Source: Stagnimonas sp. (GTDB taxonomy: Bacteria > Pseudomonadota > Gammaproteobacteria > Nevskiales > Nevskiaceae). Taken from it: a stretch of DNA of 64,000 nt. The notes under the pieces are model-generated. The model was not told the origin of the DNA and made no database searches. It was given only the letters and a program-made list of their open reading frames with translations. Positions 38,996-48,779 of the stretch are shown here, in pieces. Both the position numbers and the translations under genes were made by a program. The stretch lies in assembly GCA_030696045.1 (NCBI GenBank), contig JAUYNO010000051.1, positions 1 to 64,000 of the forward strand. Reading direction: 5' to 3'. The stretch's first letter is position 1. Each line of letters begins with the position of its first letter.

Positions 38996-40129
38996 ATGAT
39001 GAAGCTGCTTGGCCGACTGCTACTGGGCCTGATCACGCTGATAGCGGTGTTGTTGCTGGTGCTCAAGCTCCGCTACGGAGGCGGTCGCACCGACTTCCCG
39101 GATCGCAGCGGCCCGCCGACCCTGCCGGAATCAGCGCTCGAAGTCGTCGCCGAGCTACCGACGCCGCCCGGCAACATCGCGGTCTCGGCCGACGGCCGCG
39201 TCTTCGTCTCCCTGCACCCGGAGGCGCGGCCCAGCCAGACCCTGGTGGAACTGGTCGTCGGCAAGGCGCAACCCTGGCCGAATGCCGAGGCGCAGTCGCA
39301 ATTCACCGATGTGCTCGGCATCCGCATCGACCGCCAGCAGCGCCTGTGGACGCTCGACAACGGTGGCCATGGCGCCAAGCCGGTGAAGCTGACCGCCTTC
39401 GATGTCGCCAGCGGCAAAGTGGTCCGCGAGATCGTGTTCGACCGGTCGCTCGCAGGCCTGGGCTCGCATTACAACGACCTGCAGGTTTCCTCCGACGGCA
39501 GCACCATCTACATCGCCGACGCCAGCTTCTTCGGCCTCAATCCGGCGCTGGTGGTGGTCGATGTCGCCAGCGGCAAGGCACGCCGCCTTCTGGAGCGGCA
39601 TGTCTCGGTGACGCCCGAGAAATACATCCCGGTAGTCCAGGGTCGCCGGATGGAAGCCTTCGGCCTGGTCGCGATCCGCCCCGGCGTCGATTCCATCGCG
39701 CTCTCGCGCAACGACCAGTGGCTGTACTACGCGCCGATCACCAGCGAACGCCTCTACCGCATCCACACAGCGGATCTGCGCAACGAGGCGCTCGGCCCTG
39801 AGCAGCTCGCGGGACAGGTCGAGACCCTGGCGGCCAAGACCATGTCGGACGGCATTACCAGCGACGACCAGGGCCGCATCTATCTCTCCGATCTCGAACA
39901 TTCGGCCATCGTCCGCTACGCGCCCGACACCGGCGCGATGGAGACGCTGATCAAGACCGACCGGCTTCGCTGGCCGGATGGCTTCTCGTTCGGCCCGGAG
40001 GGCTGGCTCTATGTCACCGGCTCCGCACTGCATCAGGTCATCGGTCTGCCGCCTTCCAGCGTCGCCGAACACGCGCCGTATCCGGTGTTCCGCTTTCAGC
40101 CTGGCGCAAGCGCCGCAGCCGGACACTGA
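38996..40129 (+). CDS. membrane-anchored beta-propeller protein of the major royal jelly/Yellow or SMP-30 type
   Basis: N-terminal TM; VVAELPTPPGNIAVSADGRVFVSLHPEARPS...IRIDRQQRLWTLDNG...YNDLQVSSDGSTIYIADASFFG...PDGFSFGPEGWLYVTGSALHQVIG. Confidence 0.7.
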   Translation: MMKLLGRLLLGLITLIAVLLLVLKLRYGGGRTDFPDRSGPPTLPESALEVVAELPTPPGNIAVSADGRVFVSLHPEARPSQTLVELVVGKAQPWPNAEAQSQFTDVLGIRIDRQQRLWTLDNGGHGAKPVKLTAFDVASGKVVREIVFDRSLAGLGSHYNDLQVSSDGSTIYIADASFFGLNPALVVVDVASGKARRLLERHVSVTPEKYIPVVQGRRMEAFGLVAIRPGVDSIALSRNDQWLYYAPITSERLYRIHTADLRNEALGPEQLAGQVETLAAKTMSDGITSDDQGRIYLSDLEHSAIVRYAPDTGAMETLIKTDRLRWPDGFSFGPEGWLYVTGSALHQVIGLPPSSVAEHAPYPVFRFQPGASAAAGH

Positions 40130-40161
40130 ATCCAGTTTCATTTCCACTTAGGAGCAACGCC

Positions 40162-42429
40162 ATGTTCGGTCTACTGATGAACTGGATGAAGTCCAACAAG
40201 ATGCTGCCGCAGATTTCCGACACCGAGCGCCAGGCGCTGGAAGCCGGTTCGGTGTGGATCGACGGTGAAATCTTCGGCGGCAATCCCGACTTCAAGAAGA
40301 TGCTCGCCGAGGCCTACTCGCGGGTCTCTCCGGAGGAGCAGGCCTTCCTCGACGGGCCGGTGGAAGAGCTGTTGCGCATGGTCGACCGCTACGAGATCAA
40401 CCGCACCAAGCGGGTGCCGCCGGAGCTGCTGGAATTCATGAAGCAGCAGGGCTTCTTCAGCTTCCTGATCGACAAGAAGTACGGCGGCCTGAAGTTCTCC
40501 AAGCTGGCCATCTCCACCATCATGGCCAAGGTCACCTCGTACAACGCCGGAGTCGGCACCTATGTGGTGATTCCGAACACCCTGGGCGCGGCCGAGCTGA
40601 TCATCCACTACGGCACCGAGGCGCAGAAGGATCACTACCTGCCCAAGCTGGCGCGCGGCGAATACATCCCCTGCTTCGGCCTGACCGAACCCACCGCCGG
40701 TTCCGACGCCGCCAGCATCAAGGCCGAGGGCGAGGTGTTCCGCGATGTCGATGGCGAGATCAAGATCCGGCTCAACTTCCGCAAGCGCTACATCACGCTG
40801 GCACCGGTCGCAAATCTGGTGACCCTGGCCTGCAAGCTGCTCGATCCGCAGGAGCTGCTCGGCAAGGGCAAGGAACCGGGCATCACCTGCCTGATGATCC
40901 ACAAGGGCACGCCGGGTTTCAGCAGCGGCGATCACCACATGCCGATCGGCGATGCCTTCGACAACGGCCCGCTCTACGGCAAGGACGTGGTGGTGCCGGC
41001 CGGCAACATCATCGGCGGCGTCGAACGCGCCGGCCAGGGCTGGAAGATGCTGATGGAGCAGTTGGCCGGCGGTCGCGCGGTATCGCTGCCGGCCGGTGCG
41101 GTCGGCGGCGCCAAGGCGGTCGCGGCCGCCACTGGCGCCTACTCGATGGTGCGCCAGCAGTTCGGCATTCCGATTGGCCGCATGGAAGGCGTCGAGGACA
41201 AGGTCGGCAAGATCGCGGCCTTGAGCTATCTGCTCGAAGCCACGCGGGTGTTCGGCTGCTCAGCGCTCGACGCCGGCCAGGAACCGCCGGTGACGTCCGC
41301 GGTGATGAAGGCCTACGCCACCGAGATCAGCAGGCAGCTGATCGTCGATGGCATGGACGTGTTCAGCGGTGCCGGCGTCATGCAGGGGCCGAACAACATC
41401 CTCGGCGTCGGCTACTCGACCGCACCGGTCGGCGTGACGGTCGAGGGCGCCAACATCATGACCCGCACCCTGATCGTGTTCGGCCAGGGCGCCATCCGCT
41501 GCCACCCGCATGCGCTGGAAGTGGTGCACGGAGTCGAGGAGGGCGATGTCGCCAAGTTCCGCAAGCACCTGCTGGGCTGGTTCGGCCACGTCATCGCCGG
41601 TTTCGCTCGAACGGTCGTGCGCGGCCTGACGCGCGGCTGGACGGTGTCGGTACCCGATGTCGCGCCAGAGACCAAGACCTATTACCGCCGGCTCGGCTGG
41701 GCGGCGGCGCGCTACGGCCTGTTCACCGATCTCGCGATGTTCGCCATCGGCGGCAAGCTGAAGGCGCGCGGCAAGCTCACCGGCCGCTACGCCGATGCCC
41801 TGGCCTGGCAACTGCTGGGCTTCTCGGCGCTGCGCCGCTTCGAGGCCGAGGGCCGGCGCCAGGAGGATCTGCCACTGGTGCAGTACGCGCTCGACTATTC
41901 GCTGACCCAGGTACAGCAGGCCTTTGAGGGCATCGTCGCCAACTTCGACGGCGTGCTGGGCTCGCTGATGCGCGTCTTCGTCACGCCAGGCCTGCGCCTG
42001 AATCCGATCGGCACCTTGCCGACCGATGCGATCAGCAGCGCCGCTGCACTCACCATCCAAAGCCACAACGCGCAGTTCCGCCGCCTGACCGAGTACGTGT
42101 TCGCGCCGCAGGAGAGCGCCGGCGGCATGGGCCGCCTGCTGCGCGCCTTCCGCCTGGGCACCGAGGTGCAGCCTATCCTGGCGAAGATCCACGAGGCCCA
42201 GAAGGCCCGCAAACTGCCGCGCGGGCAGGTCGAGGACCTGGCCGGCGAGGCCGCGCACCAGGGCGTCATCAGCCGCGAGGAGGCCAACCAGATTGCCGCC
42301 TCGCTGGCGGCGCGCCTCGATGCCATCGAGGTCGATGTGTTCAAGCCCGAGCAGTACTTCGTCGACAGCAAGGGCGATGCCGGCATCTACTTCGGGGCAC
42401 CCGAGCACAAGCTGGTCGTCAACGGCTGA
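40162..42429 (+). CDS. acyl-CoA dehydrogenase, FadE-like long form
   Basis: FLIDKKYGGLKFSKLAISTIMAKVTSYNAGVGTYVVIPNTLGAAELIIHYGTEAQKDHYLPKLARGEYIPCFGLTEPTAGSDAASI...; 755 aa. Confidence 0.92.
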   Translation: MFGLLMNWMKSNKMLPQISDTERQALEAGSVWIDGEIFGGNPDFKKMLAEAYSRVSPEEQAFLDGPVEELLRMVDRYEINRTKRVPPELLEFMKQQGFFSFLIDKKYGGLKFSKLAISTIMAKVTSYNAGVGTYVVIPNTLGAAELIIHYGTEAQKDHYLPKLARGEYIPCFGLTEPTAGSDAASIKAEGEVFRDVDGEIKIRLNFRKRYITLAPVANLVTLACKLLDPQELLGKGKEPGITCLMIHKGTPGFSSGDHHMPIGDAFDNGPLYGKDVVVPAGNIIGGVERAGQGWKMLMEQLAGGRAVSLPAGAVGGAKAVAAATGAYSMVRQQFGIPIGRMEGVEDKVGKIAALSYLLEATRVFGCSALDAGQEPPVTSAVMKAYATEISRQLIVDGMDVFSGAGVMQGPNNILGVGYSTAPVGVTVEGANIMTRTLIVFGQGAIRCHPHALEVVHGVEEGDVAKFRKHLLGWFGHVIAGFARTVVRGLTRGWTVSVPDVAPETKTYYRRLGWAAARYGLFTDLAMFAIGGKLKARGKLTGRYADALAWQLLGFSALRRFEAEGRRQEDLPLVQYALDYSLTQVQQAFEGIVANFDGVLGSLMRVFVTPGLRLNPIGTLPTDAISSAAALTIQSHNAQFRRLTEYVFAPQESAGGMGRLLRAFRLGTEVQPILAKIHEAQKARKLPRGQVEDLAGEAAHQGVISREEANQIAASLAARLDAIEVDVFKPEQYFVDSKGDAGIYFGAPEHKLVVNG

Positions 42430-42447
42430 TCGCCTGCCTTAACCCGA

Positions 42448-42477
42448 AGCCCGCCCCAGGACAGGGCGGGCTTTTTC
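42448..42477 (+). terminator. Rho-independent terminator after the acyl-CoA dehydrogenase gene
   Basis: AGCCCGCCC-CAGGACA-GGGCGGGCT followed by a T tract. Confidence 0.88.
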
Positions 42478-42489
42478 CATGGAGTCACC

Positions 42490-43584
42490 ATGAATCCCCT
42501 GCTGCAAGGCCTCACCGTCCTCGACCTGTCCCGACTGCTGCCCGGCCCCTACTGCACGCTGACCCTGGCGCAACTGGGCGCCACCATCATCAAGGTCGAG
42601 GAACCGGGCACCGGCGACTACACACGGCTGCTGTCGCCGGAGCTGTTCGCGCTGGTCAATCGCGGCAAGCAATCGGTCACCCTGGATCTCAAGAAGCCGA
42701 CCGATCAGGCCAAGCTGCATGCGCTGGCGAAGACCGCCGACGTGCTGCTGGAGTCGTTCCGGCCGGGCGTGATGGACAAGCTCGGCTGCGGCTACGAGAC
42801 GCTGAAGGCCATCAATCCGAAGCTGGTCTATTGCGCGCTCACCGGCTACGGCCAGACCGGCCCGCTGCGCGACGCCGCCGGCCATGACATGAACTACTGC
42901 GGCTACGCCGGCGTGCTCGACCAGACCGGCGCCGCCGGCGGCCCGCCGACCTTGTCGAACTTCCAGATCGCCGACCTCGCCGGCGGTGCGCTGACGGCGG
43001 CGCTGGGCATCCTCGCCGCCGTGCACGGCGCGCGCAGCTCCGGCCTGGGCTGCTTCGTCGATGCCGCCATGCTTGACGGCACGCTCGCGCTGCAAGCGGT
43101 AACCACCGCCACCCAGCGCACGCTCGGCCACGCCAATCCGCGCGGTGGCGACATGCTCAGCGGTGCGCTGCCCAACTACAGCACTTATGAGTGCGCGGAC
43201 GGCAAATATCTCGCAGTCGGCGCACTGGAGCAGAAGTTCTTCCTGGCCTTCTGCGCCGCCGTCGGCCGACCGGACATCGCCAAGGGCCGTCTCACGCCCG
43301 GGCCCGGCGGCGATGCAACCCGCGCCGCCATGACCGACCTGATCCGGAGCAAGCCCCGCGACCAGTGGGCCGCTGAACTGGCCAAGGCCGACTGCTGCGT
43401 GACGCCGATCCTGAGCCCCGACGAAGCCCTACAGGGCGCTCAGGTCGTGGCGCGCGGCATCGTCGAGCAGGCCGGCGGCAAGCCGGCGCTGGGCTCGGCC
43501 CTGGTATTCGATGGCCAGCGCCCGGCACCGCTGGCGGACGCTCCCGCGCTGGGCGCGCACAACGCCCCGGTGCTGGGTAAGTAA
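42490..43584 (+). CDS. CaiB/BaiF-family CoA-transferase (alpha-methylacyl-CoA racemase-like)
   Basis: LLQGLTVLDLSRLLPGPYCTLTLAQLGATIIKVEEPGTGDYTRLL...LLESFRPGVMDKLGCGYETLKAINPKLVYCALTGYGQTGP. Confidence 0.92.
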   Translation: MNPLLQGLTVLDLSRLLPGPYCTLTLAQLGATIIKVEEPGTGDYTRLLSPELFALVNRGKQSVTLDLKKPTDQAKLHALAKTADVLLESFRPGVMDKLGCGYETLKAINPKLVYCALTGYGQTGPLRDAAGHDMNYCGYAGVLDQTGAAGGPPTLSNFQIADLAGGALTAALGILAAVHGARSSGLGCFVDAAMLDGTLALQAVTTATQRTLGHANPRGGDMLSGALPNYSTYECADGKYLAVGALEQKFFLAFCAAVGRPDIAKGRLTPGPGGDATRAAMTDLIRSKPRDQWAAELAKADCCVTPILSPDEALQGAQVVARGIVEQAGGKPALGSALVFDGQRPAPLADAPALGAHNAPVLGK

Positions 43585-43586
43585 GC

Positions 43587-44801
43587 CTAGGGCTTGCGGT
43601 CGTCGCTCTCGCCGCTGGCACCCGGGCCGCGATCCGGCTCGGATTCGCCCACCACGGGCGGCACGAACTGGTGCGGGCTGGCCGGCGTCTGTTCCCAGCC
43701 GCGCGGCGGCGGCGGTGAGCCCGGGAACACCTGCTGGAGCGGCAGCCGCGCCAGGCTGTCCTGGCTCAGTGAGCCGAAGTACAGCCAGGGGCCCCATTCC
43801 TCGACGCTGGTGATCGGCGCGTAGGCGTCCCTGCCCTGGTCCTGCAGATTGGCGATCACCTTGCCGTCCAGATCCAGGCCCAGCACCCAGGCCTTGTCGC
43901 CGGACCGCACCTGCAGCGCCCGTGGCAGCCGTGCCACGATCTTCTTCAGCCAGGCCGGGCCGGGCAGCAAGCGATCCAGCGTGGCATCGCGCGGGGCGAA
44001 CAGCGCCACCCAGAAGCGCCCCTTGTCGGAGTAGCTGAGGTTGTCCGGCATGCCGGGCAGATTGTCGATGAAAATATCGCTGGTGCCGGCCTTGTCGCCC
44101 TTCAGCCAGTAGCGGGTGATGCGATAGGCGCTGGTCTCGTTGACCAGGACATAGGCGTCGTCCGGGCCGACGGCGACGCCGTTGGCGAAGTGCAGACCGC
44201 TCAACAGCACCTTGGTCTCGCCGCTGACGGCGTCGTACTCGATCAGCCGTCCGGTGCCCCGGTGTTCGAGCACCTCGTTCATCATGTCCTCGTAGGAGTA
44301 GACGCTGACATCGGTGAAGTAGATCTTCTGGTCCAGCCGGGTGTTGTCGGCGTCGTCGGCGAAGCGCACCGGCGCGCCGCCGGCGGCGGTGACCAGGGAT
44401 TTCGGCGTCGGCGTACTGCCAACTTCGATCAGGCCCTTGTAGGCATCGGCGATCACCAGCCCCCCGCGCGGCCCAAAGGTCACGCCCAGCGGACGGCCGC
44501 CCTCGGACACCGCCAGCTCCTGGTAGCTGGAGCCATTGGCGGAGTAGGTGACGATGCGGCCATCGGCGTAGCCGGCATAGCTGCGGCCGGCCGCATCGAC
44601 GGCGATACCCTCGGGGCCGATACCGACACCGACGCCGAAACGCTGTACCGCCTTCAGGGCCTCGTTGGGGGCGTAGACACCGGTCGCCGCCGGGGCGGGC
44701 GGCGGCGTCCAGGCCACGGGCTGGATCGGCGTCGGCCACAACAGCAGGTAAGCCAGCAACAGCAGGGACAGGGCGAGAGCGGCGCGTATCGCGGATTTCA
44801 T
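43587..44801 (-). CDS. strictosidine synthase-like/SMP-30-type beta-propeller protein, N-terminal membrane anchor
   Basis: MKSAIRAALALSLLLLAYLLLWPTP; GPEGIAVDAAGRSYAGYADGRIVTY...DQKIYFTDVSVYSYEDMMNEVLEHRGTGRLIEYD...SGLHFANGVAVGPDDAYVLVNET. Confidence 0.8.
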   Translation of the reverse strand: MKSAIRAALALSLLLLAYLLLWPTPIQPVAWTPPPAPAATGVYAPNEALKAVQRFGVGVGIGPEGIAVDAAGRSYAGYADGRIVTYSANGSSYQELAVSEGGRPLGVTFGPRGGLVIADAYKGLIEVGSTPTPKSLVTAAGGAPVRFADDADNTRLDQKIYFTDVSVYSYEDMMNEVLEHRGTGRLIEYDAVSGETKVLLSGLHFANGVAVGPDDAYVLVNETSAYRITRYWLKGDKAGTSDIFIDNLPGMPDNLSYSDKGRFWVALFAPRDATLDRLLPGPAWLKKIVARLPRALQVRSGDKAWVLGLDLDGKVIANLQDQGRDAYAPITSVEEWGPWLYFGSLSQDSLARLPLQQVFPGSPPPPRGWEQTPASPHQFVPPVVGESEPDRGPGASGESDDRKP

Positions 44802-44937
44802 GCAGGGGAGCCTGGGCTTCGGGGCAGTGGCGACAGTATCTCGCCGGGAACGCCGCATCATAACGGTGCGGTGAGTCCGCCTTCATGCGGTAACATGCGG
44901 AAAACGCATTCAATTAACGCCCTTTCCGGAGGATTCA

Positions 44938-46590
44938 ATGCTGGCTGCACAGAACCCCATCGAGCGGCTGCTCGTCCGCGCCGCGGAAACACCCGATGCT
45001 CCCTGGCTGTATCAGAGCATCAATGGGGTCTGGTCGGCACTCAGCTATTCCCAGATCGCCGATCAGGTGCTGCGGATGGCAGCCGCGATCCAGGCGCAGG
45101 GCATCGCACCCGGCTCGGCCATCGGCATCGGCGGCCGCAATACCGCCCACTGGGTGATGGCCGACCTCGCCATCAGCGCCGCCGGCTGTGTCAGCGTCGG
45201 CCTCTACCCCAAGCAGTCGGTCGACCACCTGCAGTACATCCTCAAGCACTGCGAGGCCAAGCTGGTGTTCGTCGGGCCGATGATCGACGCCCAGGAGTTC
45301 ATGGACGCGCTGCCGCCCGAGCTGCCGACCATCGGCTTCCCCTACCCGGACGCACCCAAGTGCAAACTCGACTGGAGCCGGCTGGTCGAGCAGCACGCGC
45401 CGCTGGCCAAGCCGACGCCGCCTGGGCCGGACGATCTGATGACCCTGGTCTACACCTCGGGCACCACCGGCTACCCCAAGGGCGTGATGCTGAGCTGGCG
45501 CAATGCCCAGTTCACGGTTGAAGGCCTACTCAAGGCAATGCCGCCACGGCGCGAGGAGATCTTCTTCTCCTACCTGCCGCTGGCGCACATGTTCGAGCGC
45601 GGCGCGGTGGAGATTTCCAGCCTCTACCTGGGCGCGAAGATCTACTTCCTCGAACACCTGGAAAAGCTGCCCGAGCAGCTCGCCTTCGTGCGCCCCACCC
45701 GATTCTTCGGCGTGCCCCTGGTCTACACCCGCATCCAGGCCGGCATCCTGCGCAAGATGCCGCAGGAGAAGCTCGACCGCCTGGTCGGCATCCCGCTGAT
45801 CGGCAGCCTGGTAAAGCGCAAGCTCAAGAAGGCCATCGGCCTGGATCGCGCCCGCTACATCTTTTCCGGCGCCGCGCCGATGCCCAAGCCGCTGCTGGAG
45901 TGGTTCGATAAGCTCGGCATCCAGGTGCTGCAGGGCTATGGCATGACCGAGAACAGCATCTACGCCAGCGCCAATACGCCGAGCGCCAACCGCATCGGCT
46001 CGGTCGGCCGCGAAATGCCCGGCGCCAGCACCAAGATCAGCGAGTCCGGCGAGATCCTCTACAAGCATCCGGGCGTGATGCTCGGTTACTACAAGGAGCC
46101 GGAGAAGACCAAGGAGACCTTCACCGAGGACGGCTACCTGCGCACCGGCGACAAGGGCCAGCTCGATGCCGACGGCTATCTCTACATCACCGGCCGGGTG
46201 AAGGACATCTTCAAGACCATGAAGGGCAAGTACGTTGCCCCGGCGCCGATCGAGGGCGCCTTGGCGCGCAATACCGACATCGACCAGCTCTGCTTCGTCG
46301 GCAGCGAACTCAAGCAGCCGATCATGCTGGTCAGCCTCAACGACGCTGGCAAGAAGAAGCCGCGTGGCGACATCGAAGCCGGCCTGATCGCCGACATGGA
46401 AGCGGTGAACGCCAACCTGGAACCGCACGAGGCGATCGGCAAGATCGTGGTGGTGAAGGATCCCTGGAGCATCGACAACGGCCTGATGACGCCGACCATG
46501 AAGGTCAAGCGGCCGCAGGTCGAGCAGCGCTACTGCGATCTGATCCGCAAGGAAGGCGAGACCCGCAGCAAGGTCGCCTGGGAAGGCTGA
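44938..46590 (+). CDS. AMP-dependent synthetase (long-chain acyl-CoA ligase type)
   Basis: MTLVYTSGTTGYPKGVMLSWRNA...YFLEHLEKLPEQLAFVRPTRFFGVPLVYTRIQ...GYGMTENSIYAS...YLRTGDKGQLDADGYLYITGRVKDIFKTMKGKYVAPAPIEGAL. Confidence 0.93.
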   Translation: MLAAQNPIERLLVRAAETPDAPWLYQSINGVWSALSYSQIADQVLRMAAAIQAQGIAPGSAIGIGGRNTAHWVMADLAISAAGCVSVGLYPKQSVDHLQYILKHCEAKLVFVGPMIDAQEFMDALPPELPTIGFPYPDAPKCKLDWSRLVEQHAPLAKPTPPGPDDLMTLVYTSGTTGYPKGVMLSWRNAQFTVEGLLKAMPPRREEIFFSYLPLAHMFERGAVEISSLYLGAKIYFLEHLEKLPEQLAFVRPTRFFGVPLVYTRIQAGILRKMPQEKLDRLVGIPLIGSLVKRKLKKAIGLDRARYIFSGAAPMPKPLLEWFDKLGIQVLQGYGMTENSIYASANTPSANRIGSVGREMPGASTKISESGEILYKHPGVMLGYYKEPEKTKETFTEDGYLRTGDKGQLDADGYLYITGRVKDIFKTMKGKYVAPAPIEGALARNTDIDQLCFVGSELKQPIMLVSLNDAGKKKPRGDIEAGLIADMEAVNANLEPHEAIGKIVVVKDPWSIDNGLMTPTMKVKRPQVEQRYCDLIRKEGETRSKVAWEG

Positions 46591-46607
46591 GCCGCCCGAG
46601 CTCAACA

Positions 46608-46634
46608 AAAAAGCCCCGCATCGCGGGGCTTTTT
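46608..46634. terminator. bidirectional Rho-independent terminator
   Basis: AAAAAGCCCCGC-ATC-GCGGGGCTTTTT. Confidence 0.9.
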
Positions 46635-46667
46635 GTTTGGTGCGCAGCCGCCCAGTGGGGCACCCAC

Positions 46668-47771
46668 TCATAGCGACAGGATGTGCCCTACCTCCGGCGG
46701 CGTACGGCCTTCCAGCGCCTCCTGATAGACCTGTGCGACCGCCGCCTCGCCGCGCTGGTGCTGAATCCGCAGCCAGCCGCTGAGCGACAGGGCAAAGGCG
46801 CGCCAGGCTTCCGCATGCCGCTCCTCGTAACCCTCCAGCCCCCATTGCTGCTGGCGCTCGCGCAGACGGTGCAGGGCCATGAAGGGTTCCGGTGCCGGTC
46901 CGGGCAGATCCTGGACCGGCGTGGACCCCGCCCCGGCGGCAACCACGCGCAGGCTGGCGCGCAGCTGCCCCGCCAGCCGGTGATGGATGGTCGCGGTGCA
47001 GCGGCCGCCCAGATCGACATAGACCGCCTTGCCGGCTAGCGGCAGCGTCGCCAGGCCGTCGTAGGCGAGCACCGCGTCAAAGCAGCCGCTGCGTTCGCAG
47101 TAGCCGGTATTGGCCGCCGAAGTCAGACCGATCACCCGCACGCGACGCCGCCGCCGCAACAGGAACCCGAGCGCCTGCGCCGTTTTGCTGGAAGCACTAG
47201 AGATCAGCACCCGCTCGGCACCGTAAAAATTCTGCTCGGCGATATGCTCGTCCAGCAGGAACGAGGTGGCGAACTGGGGGCGTAGCAGGGCCTGCTCGTT
47301 CTCGCGCGCAGGGAAATAGCCGGGGTCGCGTAGCACCCGCAGAATGCGGTTGTAGGCCGGTGGCAGCCGTGCCCGGTGCGGCGAGACATCGGCGAAGCCG
47401 GCCGCATCGTTGCCGCCGGCCGGCAGCCGCAGGTGGGTCGACATCGGCAGGTAAGCGAACAGGCGCTCGCCCTCGCGCACCAGGGGGTGGCGTGACGCAG
47501 CGACCTCGGCGTAGCCCCAGACCGGCAGTCGCCCCCAACCCTCCTCGGCGGCAAAGAAACTCAGGTACAGCGCCGCACCGGTGCCACGCGCGTACCCGAG
47601 ATTGCTGCTGCTGAAGGCGAATTTGTCGACCGCCAGCAAGACCTCGCCGCTGCGCAGGCTGGCGGCATCCGGACTGGGGCCTTCGACGCAGCGGGTCCGC
47701 GCCAGATCTTGGCGGGACACCTGGAAATCACGAGCAACAAGTTCGGGGCTGGCGGGGTCGGCGGGGTTCAT
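46668..47771 (-). CDS. DUF2855-family protein
   Basis: LLAVDKFAFSSSNLGYARGTGAALYLSFFAAEEGWGRLPVWGYAEVAASRHPLVREGERLFAYLPMSTHLRL...LISSASSKTAQALGFLL. Confidence 0.75.
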   Translation of the reverse strand: MNPADPASPELVARDFQVSRQDLARTRCVEGPSPDAASLRSGEVLLAVDKFAFSSSNLGYARGTGAALYLSFFAAEEGWGRLPVWGYAEVAASRHPLVREGERLFAYLPMSTHLRLPAGGNDAAGFADVSPHRARLPPAYNRILRVLRDPGYFPARENEQALLRPQFATSFLLDEHIAEQNFYGAERVLISSASSKTAQALGFLLRRRRRVRVIGLTSAANTGYCERSGCFDAVLAYDGLATLPLAGKAVYVDLGGRCTATIHHRLAGQLRASLRVVAAGAGSTPVQDLPGPAPEPFMALHRLRERQQQWGLEGYEERHAEAWRAFALSLSGWLRIQHQRGEAAVAQVYQEALEGRTPPEVGHILSL

Positions 47772-47909
47772 CAGGCGGCTTCAGCGCCAGGGAAGGGCCC
47801 TGAAGACTACGTCAGCTCGGCGAAATCCAACATGGCAAAAATCGGTGAATCCCCTGAATCCGCCGGCCTGCCGTGCCAGCGGTCACGCTTGGCGGATGTA
47901 CGGCGCCAT

Positions 47910-48779
47910 TCAGGCGAACACCACGGTCTTGTTGCCGTGCACGATCACCCGCTCCTCGACATGCCAGCGCACCGCGCGAGCGAGTACCTGACGCTCCAGG
48001 TCGCGGCCCAGGCGGCGCAGGTCCGGCACGCTGTGGCGGTGGCTGACGCGGCCGACGTCCTGCTCGATGATCGGCCCCTGGTCCAGCTCCGCGGTGACGT
48101 AGTGGGCGGTCGCGCCGATCAGCTTGACGCCGCGGTCGTCGGCCTGCTGGTAGGGATCGGCGCCGGCGAAGGCGGGCAGGAAGGAATGGTGGATGTTGAT
48201 GATCTTCTGCGGCCATTGCGCCACGAAGTCGGCCGACAGGATGCGCATGTAGCGCGCCAGCACCAGGAAATCGGCCTGCCCCTGCAGCAGCGACTGCATC
48301 CGCGCCTCGGCCTCGGCATGGTTGTCGGCGTCGATGGCGACCTGCTCGAAGCGCACGCCGAAGCGCTCCACCGCCTCGCGCAGATCCGGGTGATTGGAGA
48401 TCACCACCGGGATATCGACCCGCAGTTCGCCGCGCGCGTAGCGCCAGAGCAGTTCCATCAGGGCGTGGTCGTGCTTGCTGACCAGGATCGCCATGCGCGG
48501 CTTCACCGCCGCGAAGCTGATCCCCCAGTCCATCGCGTAGGGCTTGGCCACGACCTCGCCGAAGGCGCGCACCAGGGCCTCGCCGGTCACGTCCAGGCTC
48601 GGGGTCTGGAACTCCAGGCGCAGGAAGAACTTGCCGCCGTAGGCATCGCTGGAATGCTGGTCCAGCTCGGTGATGTTGACGCCGTGGTGGTAGAGGAAGG
48701 TGGTGACGGCGGAGACGATGCCGGGGCGATCAGCGCAGCTGACGCGCAGGCGGGCGGTGGTTTCGGGCGAGGTGGTCAT
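47910..48779 (-). CDS. purU: formyltetrahydrofolate deformylase
   Basis: LRVSCADRPGIVSAVTTFLYHHGVNITELDQHSSD...ILVSKHDHALMELLWRYARGEL...INIHHSFLPAFAGADPYQQADDRGVKLIGATAHYVTAELDQGPIIEQDV. Confidence 0.95.
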   Translation of the reverse strand: MTTSPETTARLRVSCADRPGIVSAVTTFLYHHGVNITELDQHSSDAYGGKFFLRLEFQTPSLDVTGEALVRAFGEVVAKPYAMDWGISFAAVKPRMAILVSKHDHALMELLWRYARGELRVDIPVVISNHPDLREAVERFGVRFEQVAIDADNHAEAEARMQSLLQGQADFLVLARYMRILSADFVAQWPQKIINIHHSFLPAFAGADPYQQADDRGVKLIGATAHYVTAELDQGPIIEQDVGRVSHRHSVPDLRRLGRDLERQVLARAVRWHVEERVIVHGNKTVVFA

